This document shows positions 54,423 through 63,101 of a stretch of DNA of 64,000 bases, in pieces. Under the pieces are notes generated by a model, which saw only the letters and a list, made by a program, of their open reading frames with translations, was not told the origin of the DNA and ran no database searches. The first letter of the stretch is position 1. Each line of letters begins with the position of its first letter. The translations under genes and the position numbers were made by a program. Origin of the DNA: Pseudomonas sp. GOM7 (GTDB taxonomy: Bacteria; Pseudomonadota; Gammaproteobacteria; Pseudomonadales; Pseudomonadaceae); NCBI RefSeq assembly GCF_026723825.1, contig NZ_CP113519.1, forward strand, positions 4,526,001 through 4,590,000, given 5' to 3'.

Positions 54423-55418
54423 TTACCGGCCAGCCAGCTCTGCCGGCAGCCGGGGGATAAAAGCGCCACTGTCGATCAGGGAATAGGCCATCCAGCCGGC
54501 GACGGCCAGGTAGAACAGACGTGGCAACCAGACGGCCAGCCATTGCTGCCGCGCAGCGAGCTGCTGAGCCTGTAGCCGGGCAAAGCGCAGCAGCGCCTCG
54601 CCCGGCCGCCCAGTCGCTTCGCCGCTGTTGAGCATGGCCGTCAGCATGCCCTGCCCCGGCAAGGACAGGGCGATCAAGGCCTGCGTCAGCGACTGCCCGG
54701 ACTGAATACGCGACGCCAAAGTGGCGAAATCCCGCCGCAGGCGCGCATTGCTCATGGTGCCACAGGCTCGCGGCAAGGCATCGAGTACGGCGATACCGGC
54801 CTCGAGCTGCAGGCCCAGGGCATCGCAGAAGTTACGCAGGTCGGCCTTGCGCTGCAGCGTGCCGAGCAGCGGCAGTGCCAGCAGAAAATCATCCAAACGG
54901 CCCGGCTGCACACTGCGCCGCTGCTGCCAACGCCGCCACGCCACAGGCACCAGGCGATACAGGCCGAACAAGCTCAGCAGTGGCAACAATGCACATGCCA
55001 GGTAGCCGGCCAGGCTCAGCGAACCGCCCACCAGCGCCGGTAGGGGCTGGACGATCAGGGCCAGCAGCAGCACCCCTGCCGGCAGCCATAGGCGCGCACG
55101 CAGGGCCGCGAGTTGCTGCACCTGCTCGGCATAACGTTGAGCCAGTTGTTCGTGCATTTGCGCCAGACCGCCGGCCTGTTGCGCGGCGCGCAGCAGGCTG
55201 GCCTCCAGCGGCGTGAACACGCCACTTAGCTGGCCGGAAACCGCCAGATCACGCCCGGCACCGACGAGCTGACGCAGGCGCTGCAGTGCCCGCGCCTGCC
55301 GCGCACCCAGCGCCAGGCTGGCCAGGGCTCGATCCAGCGGCACACCGGCACGCTCCATGGCGGCCAGATGGGCAAACAGCCGGGCGCGCGCCTGCAAGGG
55401 CAAGGCCCGCTCACTCAT
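54423..55418 (-). CDS. Orphan GspF/PilC-like type II secretion inner-membrane protein
   Basis: A protein of 331 residues with two T2SSF repeats: residues about 1-95 (LFAHLAAMERAGVPLDRALA) and about 185-310 (FCDALGLQLEAGIAVLDAL). There are membrane helices around 110-160 and a last one near 300-320. It is shorter than GspF or PilC (about 400) and has no neighbouring secretion ATPase, pilin or secretin gene here. Its ATG lies inside the end of the upstream binding-protein gene (8-base overlap), so translation is coupled. Its role is unknown. Confidence 0.82.
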   Translation of the reverse strand: MSERALPLQARARLFAHLAAMERAGVPLDRALASLALGARQARALQRLRQLVGAGRDLAVSGQLSGVFTPLEASLLRAAQQAGGLAQMHEQLAQRYAEQVQQLAALRARLWLPAGVLLLALIVQPLPALVGGSLSLAGYLACALLPLLSLFGLYRLVPVAWRRWQQRRSVQPGRLDDFLLALPLLGTLQRKADLRNFCDALGLQLEAGIAVLDALPRACGTMSNARLRRDFATLASRIQSGQSLTQALIALSLPGQGMLTAMLNSGEATGRPGEALLRFARLQAQQLAARQQWLAVWLPRLFYLAVAGWMAYSLIDSGAFIPRLPAELAGR

Positions 55419-56175
55419 GCAGCAACGCGGCGACGTGCGCTTCGTCGGCGTGGGGAAACCACTGCCGATAGAGACGCTCCAGGCTGCCATCGGCACGCAT
55501 GCCAGCGAGCAGTTGTCGCCAGCGTGCGACCCGCTCCGGCGGAGCCGCCTTGGAGAAAGCGATATAGGAGGCATTGGGCATCAGGTCGAATTGCCACTGC
55601 ACCTGGTCAACGCTCATGCCCTCCCCGGCCAACAGCGCCTCCAGAATCAGGTCATTGGCCACGATCAGTTTCACCCGTCCATGATGGAACAGACGCACCA
55701 TGTCGGAAGGCTTGGACACCCCATGCAGGTTGTCCATGCCCAGCATCAGCAACTGCTCATGGATATACCACTGCTTGGGCACTGCCAGAGTGCCGAAGCG
55801 GCGCACATCGTCGAGGTTATGCACGCGGATGTTGTCCGCGCGCCGGCTGTAGAAGCCGGTACGTCCCACAACAATTGGCCCGACCCACTGGAACAGCGCT
55901 TCGCGCTCCGGCGTGCGCACGACCGGGAACAAGGCTGCATCAGCCTCACGCTGCACCTGATGATAACCACGCGTCCAGGGCACCAGCTCGATCTGCGCAG
56001 GCTGGCCGCTGCGGCGTACCAGCTCCTTGACCACCTGCACGGTCATGCCATCGAGCTTGCCCGCCTCGAGGAAGCCGTAAGGCCGGTTGTCCTCGGTGTA
56101 CAGGCGCAATTCGCCAGCAGCGTTCGCAGCACTACAGCAGCAGAGGAGGACGGCACATACGACGGATTTGAACAT
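55411..56175 (-). CDS. Periplasmic solute-binding protein, family 3 (SBP_bac_3)
   Basis: A protein of 254 residues. The signal peptide MFKSVVCAVLLCCCSAANA is followed by GELRLYTEDNRPYGFLEAG, which fits family 3 amino acid-type binding proteins. No ABC permease or ATPase genes are next to it, so it may serve another transporter or act as a sensor component. ATG 56175 starts at the signal peptide. The end overlaps the GspF-like gene. Confidence 0.85.
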   Translation of the reverse strand: MFKSVVCAVLLCCCSAANAAGELRLYTEDNRPYGFLEAGKLDGMTVQVVKELVRRSGQPAQIELVPWTRGYHQVQREADAALFPVVRTPEREALFQWVGPIVVGRTGFYSRRADNIRVHNLDDVRRFGTLAVPKQWYIHEQLLMLGMDNLHGVSKPSDMVRLFHHGRVKLIVANDLILEALLAGEGMSVDQVQWQFDLMPNASYIAFSKAAPPERVARWRQLLAGMRADGSLERLYRQWFPHADEAHVAALLHE

Positions 56176-56403
56176 AGAGTGTGTCACTGACCTGAGCGAT
56201 GCTCGACAACAAACTGGATGATAGGTCACTGCGCTGCAAGCGTCATCCCACCGAGCCAGGCCTTATGATCGGTCGGCCAAGCCTGCCATAACTGTCCACA
56301 AACTGTCAGTGTGCACATTTTTTCACACTCGCGACGACGGCCGGGCTGGCCCTATGCGCCCGCTCGGGCGATGATCAGTGCCCCTTTTCGTCTTTCGTTC
56401 GCC

Positions 56404-57123
56404 ATGACCACCACAGACAGCTCGACCCCGACCCACAAGCCGCGCCCGTTGATCGACCTGGCCATCAGCATCCTGATCCCCTCGTTCATCCTGATGAAGC
56501 TCAGCGCTGAACATCGTCTGGGGCCCGATGGTGCCTTGCTCCTGGCCCTGACCTTCCCACTGGGCTGGGGCGCCTTCGAGCTGATCAAGTACCGCAAATT
56601 CAACTTCATCGCCCTGCTCGGCCTGATCAGCGTGGCGCTGACCGGCGGCATCGGCCTGTTGCATCTCAGCACTCAGTGGCTGGCAGTCAAGGAGGCGACC
56701 ATTCCGGGCATCATCGGCATCGCCGTGCTGGTGTCGACACGCACCCGCTACCCGCTGATCCGCACTCTTCTATTCAACAAGACGGTGCTCAACGTCGACA
56801 AGATCCATCAACGGCTCGAGCAGGGCGGCCATGTCGAACATTTCGAGACGCGGCTGATGCGCGCCACCTACTGGCTCAGCGGCACCTTCTTCTTCTCCTC
56901 GTTCATGAACTACGTACTGGCCAAGTGGATAGTGGTCAGCCCGTCCGGCACCGAGGCCTTCAACGATGAGCTGGGGCGCATGACCCTGCTCAGCTACCCG
57001 ATGATCGCCATTCCTTCGATGATCATGCTCATGGCCATCTTCTATTATCTGTGGAAGACCATCCATGGCCTCACCGGGCTGAGCCTGGAAGAGATCATGG
57101 CCAATCAGGAGCGCCAGTCCTGA
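56404..57123 (+). CDS. VC0807-family membrane protein
   Basis: A protein of 239 residues with about six membrane helices, starting after a polar head (MTTTDSSTPTHKPRP). The hydrophobic segments include LAISILIPSFILMKL and FIALLGLISVALTGGIGLL. It resembles the VC0807 family of uncharacterised membrane proteins. ATG 56404 was chosen; the upstream frame is promoter sequence. The DedA-like gene follows 17 bases later. Confidence 0.75.
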   Translation: MTTTDSSTPTHKPRPLIDLAISILIPSFILMKLSAEHRLGPDGALLLALTFPLGWGAFELIKYRKFNFIALLGLISVALTGGIGLLHLSTQWLAVKEATIPGIIGIAVLVSTRTRYPLIRTLLFNKTVLNVDKIHQRLEQGGHVEHFETRLMRATYWLSGTFFFSSFMNYVLAKWIVVSPSGTEAFNDELGRMTLLSYPMIAIPSMIMLMAIFYYLWKTIHGLTGLSLEEIMANQERQS

Positions 57124-57140
57124 ACCGCTGAGCCAGGGCC

Positions 57141-57578
57141 ATGTTGTTCACCTCGGCCTACCTGGGGCTATTTCTCTCGGCATTCGGCGCCGCCACCCTG
57201 TTGCCCTTGCAATCCGAGGCGGTGCTGGTGGCATTGCTGCTCAGTGGCGCTCACGCCACCTGGGCCTTGCTGGCGGTTGCCACCCTGGGCAACGTGTTGG
57301 GCTCCTGGGTCAACTGGCTGCTGGGCCGCTCACTGGAACATTACCGGGGGCGACGCTGGTTTCCGGTCAGCAACGCCCGCCTGGCACAGGCTCAGGGCTG
57401 GTATGCGAAGTACGGCCGCTGGTCGCTTTTGTTGAGCTGGATGCCGCTGATCGGCGATCCACTGACACTGGTGGCCGGCGTGATGCGCGAGCCGCTGTGG
57501 CGTTTCCTGCTGCTGGTGAGCCTGGCCAAGAGCGCTCGTTATGCCGTGTTGGCCGTACTCACCCTGGCCTGGTTGTAA
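57141..57578 (+). CDS. YqaA family membrane protein (DedA-like)
   Basis: A protein of 145 residues with about four hydrophobic segments. GNVLGSWVNWLLGR and MPLIGDPLTLVAGVMR are the YqaA/SNARE-associated family signatures. DedA-related proteins support membrane energetics and lipid flipping. It follows the VC0807-type gene closely and is likely in the same transcript. Confidence 0.86.
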   Translation: MLFTSAYLGLFLSAFGAATLLPLQSEAVLVALLLSGAHATWALLAVATLGNVLGSWVNWLLGRSLEHYRGRRWFPVSNARLAQAQGWYAKYGRWSLLLSWMPLIGDPLTLVAGVMREPLWRFLLLVSLAKSARYAVLAVLTLAWL

Positions 57579-57802
57579 GCTGTTTCGCGTCCACACAGGC
57601 TGCATGGACATACGGGGTTACGCCAATGACGCGTATTGCAGTTGAGCAACGGACGCGGCTCCGTGATACTGCGCACCGCGCCATGCAGGCAGAATCCATT
57701 CGCGGGCGCTGCAGGATCGGCCCACAAGGCCCGCCATCATCGAGCCCGGCCAAGGCTCAAGGCCCCGTCAAACGCCTCGGGGCTCTCGATCGAGGATTTG
57801 TA

Positions 57803-58777
57803 GTGTCCGTTGTTGAAGCCAAACCCAAACTGAAACGCAGCGACCTGATCTGGACGCTGATCGGTCTTGGCGCTGTGGTGCTGTCCGGCTTCCTGCTCTA
57901 CCGCGAACTGCGCAATATCTCCATCCACGAGATCAAAGGCAGTCTCGAAGCCATCTCGCATATCAGCTGGCTGCTGGCCGGTGCCGCCACCCTGGGCGCC
58001 TACTGGGCGCTGGCCTGGTACGACCGCATCGCCGTGGCCCACCTGGGCAAGCGGATTCCCTGGCGCTTCATCACCCTGTGCTCCTTCACCACCTATGCGC
58101 TGGCGCACAACATCGGCGCCTCGGTGTTTTCCGGCGCGGTGGTGCGTTACCGCGCCTACCGCAGCAAGGGCCTGACGCCGCAGGAAATCGGCATCCTCAT
58201 CGTCTTCTGCTCCTTCACCTTCGCCATCGGCACCCTGCTGGCCAGCGGCTGCGTGCTGATCGCCCAGCCGGATCTGGTGCACCGTGTCGCCAACGTCACA
58301 CCACTGGTATCGGTGGTCATCGGCAGCGTCCTGCTGACGCTGGTCGGTCTCTACGTGCTGGGCTCCTGGCGCCAGTTCAAACCCTGGACGCTGGGCAAGC
58401 TGCATGTCGAGTACCCGCGCCTGCGCATCGTCGGCCGTCAGTTGTTGGCCGGCCCACTGGAGCTGCTGTGCGCGGCGGCGATCATCTACTTCGCCCTGCC
58501 TGCCGACAACCACCCTGGCTATCTGGTGGTGCTGGGTGTGTTCCTCGCCTCCTTCTCGCTGGCCCTGCTGTCCCATGCGCCCGGTGGCCTGGGTGTGCTG
58601 GAAGTGACCTTCCTCGCCGCCATGCCGGAAGTGCCTGCCGCCGATGTGCTGGCGGCGTTGATCGTGTTCCGCGTGTTCTACTTGCTGCTGCCGTTCGCCC
58701 TGTCGCTGCTGGTGGTACTGGGCTTCGAGTGGAGTCAGTGGAAGGCACGACAAAGCAGCGCCAATCTGCCCTCCTGA
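57803..58777 (+). CDS. Lysylphosphatidylglycerol synthase-type transmembrane protein (UPF0104)
   Basis: A protein of 324 residues with about eight membrane helices, corresponding to the flippase domain of MprF without a catalytic domain. The family motifs NIGASVFSGAVVRYRAY and SHAPGGLGVLEVTFL are present. It is probably a lipid-handling inner-membrane protein. GTG 57803 was selected because GAGGA lies 7 bases upstream and the product then starts MSVVEAKPKLKRSD; longer starts add an unrelated segment. Confidence 0.85.
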   Translation: MSVVEAKPKLKRSDLIWTLIGLGAVVLSGFLLYRELRNISIHEIKGSLEAISHISWLLAGAATLGAYWALAWYDRIAVAHLGKRIPWRFITLCSFTTYALAHNIGASVFSGAVVRYRAYRSKGLTPQEIGILIVFCSFTFAIGTLLASGCVLIAQPDLVHRVANVTPLVSVVIGSVLLTLVGLYVLGSWRQFKPWTLGKLHVEYPRLRIVGRQLLAGPLELLCAAAIIYFALPADNHPGYLVVLGVFLASFSLALLSHAPGGLGVLEVTFLAAMPEVPAADVLAALIVFRVFYLLLPFALSLLVVLGFEWSQWKARQSSANLPS

Positions 58778-58916
58778 ATCACGACTCGCGATGACGGCAG
58801 CGCTGACATAGAATGCGCGGCCGTTTTCGTGGCCTGCCCTCGTTGGCAGCCACCCTCCGGGTCGTCGCCATGCGACGTCGTCATTCATCCCGGCAATCTT
58901 TCTGGCGGTCTGCACC

Positions 58917-60182
58917 ATGTCCTTCTCTACTCCCGCCCGCGCCTGCGGTATCGACTTCGGCACCTCCAACTCCACCGTCGGCTGGTTTCGCCCAGGCCAG
59001 GACAGCCTGCTGCCTCTGGAAGACGGCAAGATCACCCTGCCTTCGGTGATCTTCTTCAACACCGAGGAGCGCCGCCCGGTCTACGGCCGCCTGGCCCTGC
59101 ACGAGTACCTGGAGGGCTACGAAGGCCGCTTGATGCGCTCGCTGAAAAGCCTGCTGGGCTCCAAGCTGCTGAAGAGCGAAACCACGGTGCTGGGCAGTGC
59201 TCTGCCATTCAAGGATCTGCTCGGCTTCTTCATCGGCGAACTGAAAAAGCGCGCCGAAGCTCAGGCCGAACGTGCCTTCGAGGAAGTGGTGCTGGGCCGC
59301 CCGGTGTTCTTCGTCGACGACGACCCAGCCGCCGACCAGGAGGCGCAGAACACCCTGGTGGCCGTGGCGCACAAACTCGGTTTCAAGGAAGTGTCCTTCC
59401 AGTACGAGCCCATCGCCGCGGCCTTCGACTACGAGTCGAACCTCGACCGCGAAGAGCTGGTGCTGATCGTCGACATCGGCGGCGGTACGTCGGACTTCTC
59501 CCTGGTGCGCCTGGCCCCGCAGCGCCACCACCTGGCCGAGCGCCAGGGCGACATCCTCGCCACCGGCGGCGTGCACATCGGCGGTACCGACTTCGACAAG
59601 CAGCTCTCGCTGGCCGGAGTGATGCCGCTGTTCGGCTACGGCAGCCGGATGAAGAGCGATGCCTTCATGCCCACCAGCTACCACCTCAACCTGGCCACCT
59701 GGCACACCATCAACGCGCTGTACGCACAGAAGACTCAGCTAGCCCTGCAGAACATGCGCTACGACATCGTCGACGCCACCGGCATCGACCGCCTCTTCGC
59801 CCTGATCGAACAACGTGCTGGGCACTGGCTGGCGATGCAGGTGGAAGACAGCAAGATCGCCCTGAGCGAACAGGACGCACGGCCCATCGACCTGTCGCGC
59901 GTAGAGCCGGGCCTGGTCGCCGAGCTGACCCAGCCGCTGTTCGAGGAGGCCATCGAGCCACTGCTCGAACGCATCCGCGCCAGCCTCACGCAGTTGCTCG
60001 CCGATGCCAGCATCGCCGCCGATCAGGTCGACACGCTGTTCTTCACCGGTGGCTCCAGCGGCGTGCCGGCCCTGCGCCAGAGCGTGGCCGCCATGCTACC
60101 CAAGGCGCGCAGCGTGGAGGGCAATACCTTTGGCAGCATCGGCAGTGGCCTGGCCATCGAGGCCAAGAAGCGCTACGGGTGA
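58917..60182 (+). CDS. yegD: Hsp70-family protein, YegD-like
   Basis: A protein of 421 residues with the Hsp70/actin ATPase fold only: phosphate 1 GIDFGTSNSTVGW, phosphate 2 LIVDIGGGTSDFSL and the adenosine motif FTGGSSGVPALRQ. It lacks the substrate-binding domain of DnaK, as E. coli YegD does. The function of YegD is not settled. No DnaJ or GrpE gene is close by. Confidence 0.9.
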   Translation: MSFSTPARACGIDFGTSNSTVGWFRPGQDSLLPLEDGKITLPSVIFFNTEERRPVYGRLALHEYLEGYEGRLMRSLKSLLGSKLLKSETTVLGSALPFKDLLGFFIGELKKRAEAQAERAFEEVVLGRPVFFVDDDPAADQEAQNTLVAVAHKLGFKEVSFQYEPIAAAFDYESNLDREELVLIVDIGGGTSDFSLVRLAPQRHHLAERQGDILATGGVHIGGTDFDKQLSLAGVMPLFGYGSRMKSDAFMPTSYHLNLATWHTINALYAQKTQLALQNMRYDIVDATGIDRLFALIEQRAGHWLAMQVEDSKIALSEQDARPIDLSRVEPGLVAELTQPLFEEAIEPLLERIRASLTQLLADASIAADQVDTLFFTGGSSGVPALRQSVAAMLPKARSVEGNTFGSIGSGLAIEAKKRYG

Positions 60183-60214
60183 CGATCTGCTGCGCGTCGG
60201 TCCTGCCACGGATC

Positions 60215-60271
60215 GTAGGGTGCGCTGTGCGCACCGATTACCGATGCCCTGGTGCGCACGGCGCACCCTAC
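60215..60271. repeat. Inverted pair of the GTAGGGTGCGC repeat
   Basis: GTAGGGTGCGCTGTGCGCACC and GGTGCGCACGGCGCACCCTAC flank 15 bases. It lies between yegD and the hypothetical gene, the same design as at 22121 and 42680. Confidence 0.78.
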
Positions 60272-60320
60272 CCAGGCGATGATATTCTTGCCGCCCCTTC
60301 CATACCCGAGGAATAGCCTG

Positions 60321-60851
60321 ATGAAAGCCCAGCTGGAAGAACTGATCGCCAAGATAAGCTCCGGCTGCCTGCCCGAGGACGAGATCGCCCGCATCGCCGA
60401 CGAAGCCGCGCAGGCCTACGCCGACCCGGCTGCCTTCCTCGCCGCCAACCCGGACGTCAACTACGACGACGAATTCCCCATCCCGCTGGGCGAGTGGGTG
60501 GTGGTCGGCAGTCTGCCGGACACCGTGCTGTTCCAGGCCGACAGCTATGAAGAGCTGTTCCAGCGCATCACCGAATCTTTCGGCCCGCAGGTACAGTTCG
60601 TGCTCAAGCCCAAGCAACTGGCCAAGACCGAACCACTCAAGGCGCTCAACCGCATTCAGGTGCAGCTCTCGGCGCTGTCGCCGGAAACCGGCGGCTACGT
60701 ACTGGTGGATTTCAGCGAGCCACTGGACGACGAGCTGCAGGCAGTGCTGGTGTACGCCAACGACCTGCCACGGGTGCTGGAACTGGCGGTGGAAGTGGGT
60801 ATCTACGCTGCACCCGCGCTAAAAGCGCTGCAGGAAGGGTTGGACGACTGA
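60321..60851 (+). CDS. Hypothetical cytoplasmic protein (176 aa)
   Basis: An acidic, soluble-looking protein of 176 residues with no signal peptide or membrane segment. It begins MKAQLEELIAKISSGCLPED and has a Trp/Val-rich beta segment (GEWVVVGSLPDTVLF) in the middle. I do not recognise the family. ATG 60321 was chosen for its position after the repeat; upstream in-frame codons lie in the GTAGGGTGCGC repeat. Confidence 0.75.
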   Translation: MKAQLEELIAKISSGCLPEDEIARIADEAAQAYADPAAFLAANPDVNYDDEFPIPLGEWVVVGSLPDTVLFQADSYEELFQRITESFGPQVQFVLKPKQLAKTEPLKALNRIQVQLSALSPETGGYVLVDFSEPLDDELQAVLVYANDLPRVLELAVEVGIYAAPALKALQEGLDD

Positions 60852-60919
60852 GCGGAACACCCGTCACCACGAGTAGTCACTAAAGCTACTCGATCAGCCC
60901 AAACCGCAAGGAAATCCTC

Positions 60920-61606
60920 ATGAAGATTCTGCTGGTACTGACTTCCCACGACCGCCTCGGCGACACCGGCCACAAGACCGGCTTCTGGCTGGAAGAGTTC
61001 GCCGCACCTTACTACTGCTTCAAGGATGCCGGCGCCCAGCTGACCCTGGCCTCGCCCAAGGGCGGGCAGCCGCCCATCGACCCGAAGAGCGATGACGAGA
61101 GCGCGCAGACCGAGGCCACCCGCCGCTTTGCCGGCGATGCCGAAGCCCAGCGCGACCTGGCCAATACCCTGCCGCTGGCGCAGGTGCGCGCCGAAGACTT
61201 CGATGCGCTATTCTACCCAGGTGGCCATGGCCCGCTGTGGGATCTGGCCGAAAGCCCCGACTCCATCGCCCTGATCGAAGGTTTCCTGGCACTCGGCAAA
61301 CCGGTCGGTGCGGTCTGCCACGCGCCTGGCGTGCTGCGCCACGTCAAGGGCAGCGACGGCAAGCCGCTGGTCGCCGGCAAGCGCGTCACCGGTTTCAGCA
61401 ATAGCGAAGAGGACGCGGTGCAACTGACCCAGGTGGTGCCCTTCCTGGTCGAAGACATGCTCAAGGCCAACGGCGGTCAATATGCCCGCGGCGATGACTG
61501 GCAGAGCCATGTCGAGGTCGACGGCCTGCTGGTCACCGGGCAGAACCCGGCTTCTTCCGAGGCCAGCGCCGAAGCCCTGCTCGCCCTGCTCGAGGCGCGC
61601 GCATGA
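60920..61606 (+). CDS. DJ-1/PfpI superfamily protein (type 1 glutamine amidotransferase-like)
   Basis: A protein of 228 residues resembling HchA/Hsp31-type and YajL-related proteins. The nucleophile cysteine lies in GAVCHAPGVLRH, and FYPGGHGPLWDL provides the oxyanion-side motif. Members remove glyoxals or act as chaperones. AAGGAAA precedes the ATG. Its stop overlaps the next start by four bases. Confidence 0.9.
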   Translation: MKILLVLTSHDRLGDTGHKTGFWLEEFAAPYYCFKDAGAQLTLASPKGGQPPIDPKSDDESAQTEATRRFAGDAEAQRDLANTLPLAQVRAEDFDALFYPGGHGPLWDLAESPDSIALIEGFLALGKPVGAVCHAPGVLRHVKGSDGKPLVAGKRVTGFSNSEEDAVQLTQVVPFLVEDMLKANGGQYARGDDWQSHVEVDGLLVTGQNPASSEASAEALLALLEARA

Positions 61607-61902
61607 GCATCGCCATCTTCGCCAGCATTCATGCCAAGCCCGAGCACCGCAACGCGGTGCTGCAGGCGTTGCAGCAGATGGTCAGTGCCAGCCGCAGTGA
61701 GCCCGGCAACCTGCGCTACGACCTGTTCGAGCGCGACGGTGCGCCGGGCACCTTCGACCTCTATGAGCTGTACGTGGATCACGAGGCGGTGGAGGCACAC
61801 CGACAAAGTGCGCATTACGCCGACTACCGCCAGCGTACCGCCGCCTGGCTGGCCAGCCCGCCCGAGGTGAAGCTGAGCCTGCCGCTGGATCTGGCGCCCT
61901 GA
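61603..61902 (+). CDS. Antibiotic biosynthesis monooxygenase (ABM) domain protein
   Basis: A protein of 99 residues with the dimeric alpha/beta ABM fold (family YgiN/LsrG). Starts MSIAIFASIHAKPEHRNAVL, with NLRYDLFERDG and YVDHEAVEAHRQS. YgiN-type proteins handle quinones. The ATG overlaps the stop of the DJ-1/PfpI gene (ATGA), so the two are coupled, which suggests a shared role against reactive carbonyl or quinone compounds. Confidence 0.9.
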   Translation: MSIAIFASIHAKPEHRNAVLQALQQMVSASRSEPGNLRYDLFERDGAPGTFDLYELYVDHEAVEAHRQSAHYADYRQRTAAWLASPPEVKLSLPLDLAP

Positions 61903-61936
61903 TCCGCCCGGCGGGCGCCTAGAATGGCGCCCGCTC

Positions 61937-62836
61937 TCAGAACCCCATCAACATCATCCAGGCCGGCAGGCTGACGGCGGCCAGCAGCGTCGACAGGGAG
62001 ATCGCCGCGCTGACGCTGCGGTTATCCTCGGCCGTGCGGGAAAAGGCCATCACGTTGACCCCGCTCGGGCAGGCCGCCAGCAGTACCAGCACCGTGCGCG
62101 CGGCATCGTTGAGCCCCGGCAACAGGCCAGTCAGCGTCCAGACCAGGGCCGGGAACAGCAGCAGCTTGACCAGCGCCACGCCCCAGGCCTCAAGGGTTGG
62201 CCGTAAGCGATAGCGCGACAGGCTGGCACCGAGCACGATAAGCGCGCAGGGCAAGGCCGCCTGCCCCAGCCAGGTCACCGCGCGCCACAGGCTGTCCGGC
62301 ACCATCAAGCCGGAGAGGTTCAGCAGCGCACCCAGCAGCAGGCCAATGATCATCGGGTTGGCCAGGTTCTTCAGCAGCGCGCGGCCATCGACCCGCTCCT
62401 GACTGCCGAAGGCCGCATAGAAACTCTGCAGGGAAAACAGCGTGAGGCTGTGGAACACCAGGATGGCGAACACGTACACCAGACCGGCAGCGCCCATCAG
62501 GCTGGTGACCAGCGGAATGCCCACCAGCACATTGTTGGAGAACGCAGCCACCAGGCCCAGCGGCGTGGCACGGCCACGTCGCCAGTGGGCGACGCCGTTG
62601 ACCAGGGCAAACACAAACAGTACCGGCAGGTAGTAGCCCAGCAGCAACATCGGCGACAGGCCTTCGGCCAGATGCGCCTTGGCGATGCCGGTGAACAGCA
62701 GCGTCGGCATGAACAGCTTGAAGGTGATATTGGCCAGCCCGGCGACCGACTCGGCATTGAGCCACTGGCGCCAGCCCAGCACGTAGCCGAGCACGATCAG
62801 GGCGAAGATCGGCAGGATCGCCTGTACCGCAAGCAT
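61937..62836 (-). CDS. AEC family transporter (auxin efflux carrier type)
   Basis: A permease of 299 residues with about ten membrane helices, beginning MLAVQAILPIFALIVLGYVLG, the usual AEC start. The centre has the family's short polar loop and the C-terminal half a repeat of the first. Members export or import small organic acids and amino acids; the substrate is unknown. ATG 62857 is a possible earlier start. Convergent to the ABM gene. Confidence 0.87.
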   Translation of the reverse strand: MLAVQAILPIFALIVLGYVLGWRQWLNAESVAGLANITFKLFMPTLLFTGIAKAHLAEGLSPMLLLGYYLPVLFVFALVNGVAHWRRGRATPLGLVAAFSNNVLVGIPLVTSLMGAAGLVYVFAILVFHSLTLFSLQSFYAAFGSQERVDGRALLKNLANPMIIGLLLGALLNLSGLMVPDSLWRAVTWLGQAALPCALIVLGASLSRYRLRPTLEAWGVALVKLLLFPALVWTLTGLLPGLNDAARTVLVLLAACPSGVNVMAFSRTAEDNRSVSAAISLSTLLAAVSLPAWMMLMGF

Positions 62837-63101
62837 CGATGAAGCAGCCTCAATCATTGCAGGAAAACGGATCGCAAGCGACCCGAAAGGCCGCACAGCA
62901 TACGCTGCGAACCTCGCACTTGCGATGCCGGCTGCATCGCCGCAAGTACTTAGCGCCCACCCGAAAGGCTCGAGATAGAGCGCTCTGATCAAGTATTGCG
63001 GCCATCGATGTTCACTATCAGGCCAGTCAAGTTCTTATCCGAGCGGTCAGCTAGGACAATTACTTCCGTAGACACGAATCACGCCCAACGGAGGCACGGA
63101 C

